64,000 nt of DNA from Ficedula albicollis (Eukaryota > Chordata > Aves > Passeriformes > Muscicapidae), in NCBI RefSeq assembly GCF_000247815.1, contig NC_021681.1, positions 8,186,082 to 8,250,081 of the forward strand, written 5' to 3'. This document shows positions 49,301 to 64,000 of the stretch, in pieces. Position numbers and translations under genes: made by a program. How positions within the stretch are numbered: the stretch's first letter is position 1; every line of letters starts with the position of its first letter. The notes under the pieces are model-generated. The model was not told the DNA's origin. It ran no database searches and was given only the letters and a program-made list of their open reading frames with translations.

Positions 49301-52300
49301 CTGTGGCAAATCTGCATTTATTCAGAAGTAATTTTCTGGTCTAAACTAACAAGCAATGAGTGTGACAAATACTGCTGTTAGTGATTGTGTATTTTAAGGT
49401 AATTTTAGAGTGCATGATCTCTGTGGGAATTGCCAACCACATTTTGCTTCTCACGTATATATAGCTTCAAGTCTCAGTGATAAAGTCCCATTAAAGATAT
49501 CCTACCCTCTTGACTGGGGTTTTTATCTTTGCTAATGTATTGCTGGTGGCTCTGATGCAATGTGGATGTCCTTGGATGGATTTAATTGGGCAGAAACCTT
49601 TGAAATATGCCACAGGCTAATTCATTTTGAGGGTTAAAACAATGAATCTGTGCAGAAAATAATGTATCAGTGGGTAAAAAGATGAATTAGTGGCAATAGT
49701 GGAATATCATCTCTACAGCAACCAGAATGGCTGAATTAATGACATACTGGGTTTTTTATGGCTTGAGAATTACAGCTGTGATGACACTGAGCAGCTCGGC
49801 CTCCCCCTTTATTGTACCTTTGTAGACACAGTAATCCTTTGGCCCCTGGAGAATTTGTTCTCTTATGATGATCAGGCAAGGTTATTCCATTTCCATGATC
49901 TCCTCCCTTAACCCTCTCCCTCCCTCCTCCTTTTCTCTCTCAGGTTCACACACAGGTCATCCACCAAAGCTACACCTGGGCACATGCAAATCAGTGGATT
50001 GGAATCCAGGGGGAAATGCTCTCATTCTTGGGAAAAAAAAAGTTTCTTGCAATAAATATATTTGCATTAAAAATTCTTTCTAAGAAAGGCTAAGAAATGA
50101 GGGACTGAACTGTCCTGTCATGAGCTTGGTAAAAAGCTGGAATGGCTCTCTTTTCAATCAAGTGAAGAATATCAGAATTGCACGGGAGTACCAGTGGAAA
50201 GACACCACCATGTGTTCTTATTTCTTTAATCTACTGACATTGTTCAACAAAGAGGCCTCCTTGTGTGCCTCTGACACTGGGATATTTATCTTAATGTACT
50301 TTTTTCTGCAGAAAGAATTTCAGGGAAAAAATCCTTCAGCTGCAGCATTATCTTCAGCTTCCTAAGTACTTCCTTGATTGATACAAGTGCCATCTTATAT
50401 CACAGAACCAGGGAGACATTTCTACCAATATGTCTAGTTCTTGAAAGTGCAGGATGAGGCTGTTGAAGACTACAGACATCTGCTAATGTTTTCTGTCACT
50501 GCAGTGATTGTTTGTTCTATGAATTGTTTGTTCAAATGCTGCAGAAAAACCAAACAAACCTCAGGAATCTAAAAGGATGTGATTACCTTGAGGGTAAATG
50601 GATAAATGTTCATTTACCAGACTTTTTAAGTCTATTTTTTTCAGTCTGTTGGAGGAGGCAAGGGCTTTGCGTGGGAGTAACAGGACATGAGATTCTAAGC
50701 TGATTTGGTTTGGGGGGTGTTTTTCCAATTAGAAAAGGAAACCCTCAATGTACTCAGGAATTTGTGCAACTACTTTTGAGCAGCACAGAATCACAATTCT
50801 CGGCTGAACAGAGCTGCAGACAGAATCACCATTCGGTGTCCAGTCCCTGGAAGAAGCTAACAAGAAAGGAGGAAAAAGACATGAAAAAAGCAGCAGAGGC
50901 AATGGTGAAAGGAAATGAAGAGAGAGGTACCTTCACCTTTAAAGCTAAATTACTTTCTACTACATTCAAACCCTTTCTACCACACATATAATGATGACTT
51001 GGCTGTGGATATTTCTATTTCATACACATTTCCTGTAAATGAGAATTAGGCCATTTCAATCATAACCTGCTCACATAACAACTACCCAGGCAAAAGAGCT
51101 ATTAAAATCAATGGGAGAGTTTGGACCTCTTAGAGAATGCAGAACAAAATCTATTATTGTCAGCATTTTCCTAAACTTATGTTGTTACCAGTGCTGAAAG
51201 GAGTCTTTTACTGTGCAGGGTTTCACAGGGGATAATCTCACCTGTAAAGGGCTGCTATGTTTGGAACAGAGCAAAATGAGAGGCAAAAGAAATAAATACC
51301 CAGAGCTCTCAGGGTGGGAGCACAGAGCTTGGTCTGCCTGCAGGGTTTTTCAGGTACATTTGTGCTGGCCCCAAATGGATCCTCCTCTGCTTTATGCTGG
51401 GTTTGCCTTCTTCGGAGAGGAAACAGTATTTGCCTGCACTGCAAACAGGCTTGAGTTTGGAGCATGCACAGACACACCTGAGGCAGCACCTACAGGAAAA
51501 GATCCAGTGCTAATAACAAGAGAAAAAGAGCCACAGAGAAATGCAACTTCTAGAAATTAGTAATTCGGTCACTTCAGACTAGAATTAAAATGCATATTTT
51601 TTAAACAGAGAAGTTAATTAAGTCATTACAAGACATTACCAGAGGCATTGTTTTGTTTCTCAGTCACTTAGGTGTTTGAATATTTGAATTTGTTTCCAGG
51701 ACTTATCCCCGTGTACAAATCTTTTTAGATGAAATATCACTCAGACTGAAATGGTAATCTTGACGCCAAAATTCCTAGTTCTGGTATCCTGACTTACATG
51801 CCACGTTACCAGATACACATTAAAGAAAAATTTCTCTTACTTCAGAAACCAGGAATTTCCTAATTAATTCCTGAGTGAAGTTTCAGAGACCAAGAAAATC
51901 GGTGTTGTGGATTGACAGTGCCTGACATTTTGTACAACTGTTTGAATTCAGGGTGTTTACACTGAAAACCACCTCAGTAAACCTTCTCATCAGTTGCCTA
52001 CATCCATACAAGGAAATATCTCATTTACCTTTGCAAATAGATGTATGCAAGATTGAAAATCACATTAGAATTGAGAGCTACAGGCAAGGCTCAACAGAGA
52101 GAGAATATGAGAATTGTCACTCATTTGAGATAGGGAAAAAACATCATCCCCTGCTATTACAAATCCTGCCTGTGTCAAAGCAATGGAGTTATAGACCCTG
52201 AGCAGAAATGTGAGTTGCTCTGGACCTGCCCCAGGTCGGTGTGCCATGAAGAGCCCATTGTCAGGGCTGTGAGTGGAGCAGGAGCCAGCAATCTGCAGGG

Positions 52301-53822
52301 ATCACAGGTGAGGGGCAGCCCTGCCACCTTAAACCAACAAGGTGTGTGTTGTCTTTAGCTCCCAGCTCTTCACTAACACTACCCCACATTCATTTTCAGG
52401 CCCTTGTAAATTGGACCCTCTAAACCAGGTTTCCTTTGAGGTCTAAAAGTTGAGTTATTGGCACTCCTTGGGGGAACAGGCTACTAAAGCTTTGCATCAG
52501 AGTGACCCAGAGTGTTTTGCATGCTGCTTTCAGCTAGTTTGTCTAATGAATGAGATGTGACATGAGATCCTAGGGCTCAGGAGAAAGCTGAGGAGGATTT
52601 CTCCATCCCTCTGAAGCTTATCCCTGCCCAGGCTGTTGCACATCAGTGTGTAACAAACACCCAGACACACCAATCCATCACCAAACCTTCTGCAAAGCAT
52701 TAGGAGCCAAAAGCAAGGGAAAGGGCAGGATGACTCCATTTTGAATTCCAAGAATTTTTAAAGAAAATAAGGGCTGACACATGAAGCTTTTGTCAGCATA
52801 ACAGTGTCTGCTGGGGTTCCAAGTGTCTGTGCTGAGAAAAGCCCCATGCAAACACAATGTAAGATGTCCCCAGGGCTATGGCTTGTTTCAATTCCAGAAC
52901 TATACACAAAATAAAGTGGCAAATGCACTTTTTTTGCTGGTATAAAGAAAATCCAGACTATGTCTTTTTGCCTGTGCAGGCACGTTAGTATTGCTAAAAA
53001 AAATTGAAGGTGTTTGAAACTATTTTCAAATACCACTGTGTGAACCTTTGCCACAGCTAGGTCATTGCAGGAACTGAATGAGGACTCAGATTAAAGACAA
53101 AAAATAGGCTCTCAGTTGCAAACTGCAAATGCTTTGTCACTTATTTGCATACATAAATGTGGAGCAGAACATGTGGGTGCCACCCTAATATAAATGTTTC
53201 TTATAAGCTATAATAACATTGTGATTTCCATATGTAATGCCCCATGCATAAGTACTCAAGAGTTTCTCCACAAATTCCCAGGCCTGCCAAGCCGGGCTCT
53301 TTCCTTCCCATGCAAATTCTGCACAAAAAGGGTGTGAGCAGAGCAGGGAGCTGCATGGAAGGATTCCCCAGGCCAAGCTGGAGCTTCAGGAGCATCTGTG
53401 ACAAGCCTGGCTTTGTGCCTGCAGTGCCATCCCTGCTCAGCTGCAGACACGCTCCGCAAGGGAACGCGGGACCTGCTGCTGCTCTCTGGAGCTGGTACAG
53501 CTGACAAGGATGGAGAGTTCAGAGAATTCACGGTAACTCAAATGAGGCAAGTCCTCAGATGTGGGAAAAGGCTTATTTTTCTAGTAGAACAGAGGGAAAG
53601 CAGGCTTTAAGAATCAGAGGTGCAAGCTTTTTGTGGAGAAAGGAGGGAGCCAAAGCTGGTGTTACTGCTGCCTCAGGTATTGGGCTTCTAATTACCTGAG
53701 AAATTATTGTAATCAAATGCCACCAGTCACATTTATCATCAGACATTTCTAGAGGAGTGAGATGCCCCCGTTTCCAGGCAGCATAAAAATCAGGCTGCAT
53801 CTTCATGATGTTACAAACAGAT
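46382..53822. other. Unannotated DNA
   Basis: No gene is supported. GC-rich patches at 47100-47350 and 53250-53480 produce overlapping ORFs on both strands. An ORF at 50710-50991 ends near a donor-like GAGAGAG/GTACC, but its acceptor is poor. ORFs at 49021-49344 and 51213-51560 lack recognisable domains. No transposon was identified. Confidence 0.5.
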
Positions 53823-53829
53823 ATGGATT

Positions 53830-54627
53830 TGTTTGATTTTGTCCAATTAATCAAACAAAGTTAAATTTAGCAGCAATTTATTAATAGCAGCAAGTGTATA
53901 TAAATGAATACAACCAAAGTCTATTAGTTACATATATACAAAATTTGGCAGTGAGTAATTTAGTATAATTGAGGTTTGGTTTGAAAAAAGCATAAGCAAA
54001 GCTGACTGGGGGATACCCCGACCGGGGGAAGGGGGGGCCCTTCCTCTCACACCGTACCAAATCAGTCAAGCTAAAAATCTCACTTATATACTGTTTATTA
54101 ATGCACATTAATACAGAACCTTCTGGAAAGCTCCTCCTCATTTCTACTCCTAAAATCTACGTCACTATGTTCTATTTCAGGGCCTTGTTTCCGATGAAGG
54201 CTCTGGGTCTTCCTCAGTGCTCGCTGTGTGACCTTGCAGGTAGCACAAGCACACTAAGCTTAGGGTTACAGAATTAATCTTATGTTCCCATAACAAGTCT
54301 TCTCTAAGTGTTCAATGCCTGGAATCATCCTAATTTGGCCCAATTTAAGGGCAAAAGTTTTATTTCTAGATGCTGTTCTTAGACCTATATTCTTACTATC
54401 CTCACACCGACCATATCCCATCATATCCGGAGAATGATTCTATCTGTTTGACCATTTCCTTTATCCTTTTTTTGCTTTATAACAATTAAATACAAATTTT
54501 TCTATTGATTATAAAGCAATATTTTCTACTGATTATTAGAAATATTTGCTAATATTGTTACAGTTTAATTAGCACAAATCATATTTATAACAATGATAAG
54601 AGAAAAGTCTAAAATCTCTCCCAAACA
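53830..54627 (-). mobile_element. Probable solo LTR (copy 1)
   Basis: On the minus strand the element runs from TGTTTGGGAG (ending at 54627) to a terminal CAAACA (53830), so it has TG...CA ends with a short inverted repeat TGTTTG/CAAACA. A TATATAA box lies at 54084-54090 and an AATAAA signal at 53877-53882, a spacing consistent with U3-R-U5 order. Length is 798 bp. ATGGATT directly abuts the left end (53823-53829) and recurs at 54632-54638, four bases beyond the right end, an imperfect target-site duplication. No primer-binding site or retroviral gene adjoins it, hence solo. The family is unknown to me. Confidence 0.6.
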
Positions 54628-58995
<4,368 letters not shown>

Positions 58996-58997
58996 TT

Positions 58998-59882
58998 TGT
59001 TTGATTTTGTCCAATTAATCAAACAAAGTTAAATTTAGGAGCAATTTATTAATAGCAGCAAGTGTATATAAATGAATACAACCAAAGTCTATTAGTTACA
59101 TATATACAAAATTTGGCAGTGAGTAATTTAGTATAATTGAGGTTTGGTTTGAAAAAAGCATAAGCAAAGCTGACTGGGGGATACCCCGACCGGGGGAAGG
59201 GGGGGCCCTTCCTCTCACACCGTACCAAATCAGTCAAGCTAAAAATCTCACTTATATACTGTTTATTAATGCACATTAATACAGAACCTTCTGGAAAGCT
59301 CCTCCTCATTTCTACTCCTAAAATCTACGTCACTATGTTCTATTTCAGGGCCTTGTTTCCGATGAAGGCTCTGGGTCTTCCTCAGTGCTCGCTGTGTGAC
59401 CTTGCAGGTAGCACAAGCACACTAAGCTTAGGGTTATAGAATTAATCTTATGTTCCCATAACAAGTCTTCTCTAAGTGTTCAATGCCTGGAATCATCCTA
59501 ATTTGGCCCAATTTAAGGTCAAAAGTTTTATTTCTAGATGCTGTTCTTAGACCTATATTCTTACTATCCTCACACCGACCATATCCCATCATATCCGGAG
59601 AATGATTCTATCTGTTTGACCATTTCCTTTATCCTTTTTTTGCTTTATAACAATTAAATACAAATTTTTCTATTGATTATAAAGCAATATTTTCTACTGA
59701 TTATTAGAAATATTTGCTAATATTGTTACAGTTTAATTAGCACAAATCATATTTATAACAATGATAAGAGAAAAGTTTTTCTATTGATTATTAGAAATAT
59801 TCGCTAATACTGTTATAGTTTAATTAGCACGAATCATATTTATAACAATGATAAGAGAAAAGTCTAAAATCTCTCCCAAACA
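58998..59882 (-). mobile_element. Probable solo LTR (copy 2, with U3 duplication)
   Basis: This is the second assembled copy of the LTR at 53830-54627, with the same TATA and AATAAA positions. It is 87 bp longer because a segment near the U3 end is duplicated. Its left flank is lost in poly-G; the right-hand ATGGATT is at 59887-59893. It probably represents the other allele of the same insertion and not a second insertion. Confidence 0.6.
59777..59863. repeat. 87-bp tandem duplication present only in copy 2
   Basis: The motif GATAAGAGAAAAGT recurs 87 bases apart in copy 2 but occurs once at the matching place in copy 1. The extra unit carries a few private substitutions (ATTCGC for ATTTGC, AATACTG for AATATTG, CACGAATC for CACAAATC), so it is not a simple assembly stutter. 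It lies in the U3 part of the LTR, where enhancer repeats commonly vary in number. Confidence 0.85.
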
Positions 59883-61760
59883 GCAGATGGATTACTAAAA
59901 CCTAACCAAACCATTTATTTAAATAAAATTCCGTCAAAAGCATAGTGTTCAGAGCCATGAGTGATCAGCACTTTAAAAAAGCATAAGCAACATTGACTGC
60001 ATCTGCTCAGAAAGTTCCCAGTACCTCAGAATCACTCAAGGTTGATTTAGAGATTTTACTGTAATAGTTTTAGCATTTAACAAGCTGCATTCTGCTATGG
60101 AGCTCAAAAAGAAACAAATCACATCACTGTGTGAGTTACTCTGAAACCAAACCCTTTGAGTATTGACCATCATTTGAACTCTCTCACCACATAGTTCTCC
60201 AGCAAGTAGCCTTTGTTACTAAAGTCACAGTTAAATAGTGTTCCTATTTGTCTTTTACACTTCATAGATGCAGAGGAGTATAGATAAAAATCTTCTAGTA
60301 CTGTGTGGCACCCAACCACCCTTCACTGGCAGTAATTAAATCCTGCTGTAAAAGTGCTACAAATATTTCCCAAAAGCAGGAACAGATGTTTTTTTGCAAC
60401 CAAGCAATGACGAAAATCTAACAAGCTCCATAAACCAAAGGCGTGGGCACTTCAGAGAAATTCTCCTCTATGATTTTGCTACCATGTTGTCTCAATTTGC
60501 CAGCAATATTACAGAGATAAAACATGACCATTTTCTAGTAGTATTATTCTTGTCTTTAGTAACACAATAAGTGTCAAGGGAACTGTGGAATAAAATAAAA
60601 TAATAATCATAATAATGAGGCACAAGGCTTACAGATTTACAGTTCTATTTCCAAACCATAATAAATTAGCACAATCCCTGAGACTTAGTTACGATTCACA
60701 AATCACATCCTCATGTGGCTTTTATAAACTATGATTGTCTAATTAATATTGCTGCTTATAAACATCTCCTGGTTGTTCAGTACCGCCTTTTTTTTAAGGT
60801 ATTGAAATTCAATTACAGCACATGAGTTGCTGTGAGCAGGGCCCAAGCTGTGAGACAACCTATTTAAGGGGGGGACACCTTGCATTTTCCTGGATTGGGC
60901 CTGCTGCAAAGACAACCTTAACCTTTCCTTCAAAATGCCTCTCTAAGCCACCCTGAAGAGCTGCCTTGCAATAAGTAAACTTGCTCTCCATTTCCAGAGT
61001 GTGTATATCCACACAGCTGCCAAGGTGGGTTGTCAGTGGGGTGAGATGGAGAGAGCTGCTCGATCTGCAAGGATGTAAATTGATGGCAGAGGTGTTGTGC
61101 TCTATCAAGAGCCACAGCAGCAACTGGAGAGCAAGATCCTCCATGGAGCTGGCTTTAATCCAGTGCAATGCAGTTTCAACAAACAGGCAGAATACAGAGG
61201 CTGCATTTCTGAGAATGCTCAGGCCCCCCCAGCTGGGGCAATATTTTTAAAGAACAGCTCAGATCAGAGACAGGCACCTGTAAAAACAAAGGGTTCTGCT
61301 TGGTGTCAAGAATTTATGAAAACTGGGCCACTTGGACTAAATGTCTTAACAGCAGCTAAGCTGCCTACCAAACCTGACACATAAATTACCCAGAAAATAT
61401 AGTGCCTGCACAGGTTCTTTACTGAAAAGCATGATGACACCAGCTACCACTTATTTAAACTAGTGCATTTCATTATGTCAGGGCAATTGCCACCCTGGTA
61501 CATATCTTATTAGTGCTTATTTATTATCAGTGCTAAGGAGGTTAACTGCACTGTTATTTCCTCTGCTACTGGGCTTTATTGCATGTCTGAGGCACAGAGT
61601 TCTCACTGAGCTCAGGCAGCAAAAGGAAATAACAGAGGCTGTGGCTTAAAAACAAATATCCTCTAAAGACTATAGTAATCAGGTAGGAAAAAATAGCTAA
61701 TTTCTTCTGAGGAGTATCAAGAGAGGAAACCTATAGCATCCACTCTGATGGGACCTAGAT

Positions 61761-61892
61761 GATTAGCCTACAAATGTCATTTATCTGAGAAATTGGATCT
61801 TTTTTTTTCTGTTGCAGGGTATCTGTGAATAACCTACAAAGGTCATTTATCTGAGAAATTGAATCTTTTTTTTTCTGTTGCAGGGTATCTGT
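61761..61892. repeat. 66-bp tandem duplication present only in copy 2
   Basis: Two adjacent 66-bp units start at 61761 and 61827. Each contains TCATTTATCTGAGAAATTG, a T9 run and CTGTTGCAGGGTATCTGTGA. Copy 1 has a single unit near 56500. The units differ at several bases (GATTAGCC/GAATAACC, AAATGTC/AAAGGTC, TTGGATC/TTGAATC), again suggesting a genuine allelic length variant. Confidence 0.88.
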
Positions 61893-62578
61893 GATCTTCA
61901 CTTGCCTGGCAAATTGCCAGTATTCTTTGATTTAACATTATGGGTTGATTTCTATCAGCTGCTATGGAAAGTAATTTCTCATTGCACAAGCAACATTAAT
62001 TAGTTGCTGCCTGGTCAGAAAAGTTACCTTGTACTGGTGCTGATCTGTCATTGCATGACCTCAAAAGCACTTCCACTACTGACACTCATAGGCAATTGGA
62101 ACATTCACATGTTTAAAAGCTTTCCCATCACACCTTCGAACAATTGCCAATGTGATTACAAGGGAAAGTGATACCAATAGGAGGCCATCTTTTCAGAAGA
62201 AAATTAGACAGAAAAAAAAAGTGATGCACTAGTGTTAGCAGTTTTGCATTATCCATCCACTTAACAGGAGCTCTGGTACAACACATCAGTATAACAATTT
62301 AGTTACCTGCACATAAGGAAAGATGCATTAAATAGACCAAAAACATTTGGAAAATAAGGAGAAAAATTGCAATGTTAATCAACCAGCAAACCAACAGCTG
62401 CAATTCTCTTTGCATTTCCAAACAGTTTATGACAAGTGCTAAATTTTAAATTCTTTTGCACATTGGTGAAATTGGATTAAATCACGTAGATTTTCACAAA
62501 AATAGTCTTGAACAAATAGCACAGTCTCATCCTTTCACAAAATAAACCACATGTCCATTACAGAAGATGATGCTTTCC

Positions 62579-64000
62579 CCTCCATACTCTCAAGCAATTC
62601 ACCTGAGCAGGCTCATGTGCACACAAAACCAAGCAGAAATCCCTTCCCCAGGAACTGGAGTTCCTGCAGTGTGAGAAAGAAGTCAAACCTGGTGTTCCTT
62701 AAGGGGAAGAAAAATCCCATTTCTAAACAGGGAAAAGCTTAGCTGTGTGTGATGAGAGAGATCTTGCAGATTGCTGTGTTTGCTGGGACATGTGGCACAC
62801 AAACAGGGAGCAGCCACCCCAGCTGCTGCATGGGGCTCCTGGCTACAGAAAATTCCCTTTACAGTGAGACTGGGAAGCCCAAGGTGCACATCAGCCAGCA
62901 GTTGATACAAAGACTACTTTAGCTGTTGACTTTTACCTTACACAACATTTGGGAATATATTATTGGATTTACTACTGCACACACAGAAAACACTTTTTAG
63001 CTTCACCCCTCTCAACTTGATTCCCTCAAATACATGAAAGCATATATCCATGGACACATTTTGTATGCGGGTCAGTAAAACAGCCCTTTTTCAAGCTCAC
63101 ATCCTAGGAGGAATGAAAACAGGAGCAGGTCTCCCGAGCCTGAGGGAGAGGTACCCAGTGCTGGGAAAGGCTCAGTGCAGGGGAGAGACAGGCAGCTCCA
63201 GGGGTGCTGGGGGTCCAGCGTCCCTCCCTAGCAGCCCATGGGCCCACTCAGCAAACAGAGCTGAAACCAGGCAAGAAAAGCCCCCCTTTACCTCCAGGCA
63301 GCACCCAAGCACTTTGCTGAGCCACCTGACCCAAGCACTGCGTGTTGTTTTGCTGTAGAGCTGCTTTTGCATCAGGGGGTTCAGCCACAGGAGCGCACAT
63401 TTGTCCTGCAGGAAGGTTTTTTTCCTTTGCCTATTTAAAGTCCCTGCTGCACTTTGCCTTCTCGTGCTTTGATGCAGGGCACTGCATTTGTGCCTTCTCC
63501 AGGTGCCCCCTTTCTTTGCCCTTCTCCACTTGGCATCTGCAGGGCTGCTGGACCCAATGTTCATCGACAGCCAGGTCACCACCTGTGCTGAAAGCACCAC
63601 TACTGCTTTCCTCTTTCATCTGCATAAGCCAGAGGAGATGGAGACAAAAAAATACTGCACAGATCATTTGGGCAATCCCTCCAGGAGAGATAAGATTGCT
63701 CTCCATTGCAGGTTTATTGGCTCTTTAATTAATACCTATAGGATCAATTTTCAAGAATCCCCCACAGCCTCACTTGGGATGTTATTTGAAAGGCTAAAGG
63801 CAGTTCAGAATATTTTTCTTAATATTCAAATTAGTTTTTTCCTTTTTATGTTCATTCTACTGCTCCTAATTATATTGTAGCTACTATGCTGTGACTGAAT
63901 CCTTGTTTTTCTTCTATATACATCAATTACATTATCTTGCATTAATTTGCTACTTAGCTGCTATCCTGCTAAGCATGTAATTTTACCAGAACACCTCATG
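62579..64000. other. Unannotated DNA
   Basis: Unique sequence resuming after copy 2. A moderately GC-rich interval (63120-63600) yields overlapping ORFs of 102-142 codons on both strands, none with a recognisable domain. The end of the window is AT-rich. No gene or transposon identified. Confidence 0.5.

Noticed and set aside
50710..50991. ORF with a Lys/Glu-rich tail that could be an exon
   Set aside because: Weak acceptor and donor, no homology recognised, and the charged composition is common in A-rich DNA.

Overview
This window looks like vertebrate nuclear DNA, most likely from a bird. The case rests on four things: it is AT-rich and mostly CpG-poor; no ORF outside the homopolymers looks like a gene (the longest is about 170 codons, with no recognisable domain); a CR1-type LINE 3' end of the avian kind is present (2733-2777) with a second, minus-strand CR1 fragment (11133-11315), an old CR1/L3-like fragment (15632-15770) and endogenous-retrovirus LTR sequence; and I saw no Alu, B1 or L1. 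There is no operon structure, and I could not assign any protein-coding gene with confidence. The sequence reads as intergenic or intronic DNA.

Layout. 1-45.8 kb is unique, AT-rich sequence with a few decayed transposon fragments and an unusual number of short, near-identical tandem duplications (75, 191, 47, 70 and 98 bp units, plus a nested 140/82 bp triplet). Small patches stand out as possible regulatory DNA: a CpG cluster (14066-14114), a MEF2/TATA-like site before a GC-rich patch (16304-16500), and a full CRE next to two E-boxes in a perfect inverted repeat (27446-27576). A 35-nt hairpin with perfect 15-bp arms lies at 22830-22864. The best candidate coding exon, a 47-codon Cys-rich segment behind a good splice acceptor, is on the minus strand at 36548-36691.

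The dominant structures from 45.8 to 62.6 kb are two pure G runs, 463 bp (45870-46332) and 1737 bp (57258-58994). In both, the sequence before the run is repeated directly after it: about 49 bp for the first, and about 3.4-3.6 kb for the second (53827-57257 versus 58995-62578). The two long copies differ by only a few substitutions and by two tandem-duplication indels (87 and 66 bp), as expected of two alleles. I read both loci as assembly artefacts: overlapping contig or haplotype ends left unmerged and bridged by false poly-G. The long duplicated block begins at the edge of a probable minus-strand solo LTR with a TATA box and a polyadenylation signal.

I found no convincing new biological system. 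The most useful results are the two artefactual joins, which would corrupt gene models and copy-number calls, and the cluster of recent tandem duplications, two of which appear to differ between alleles.
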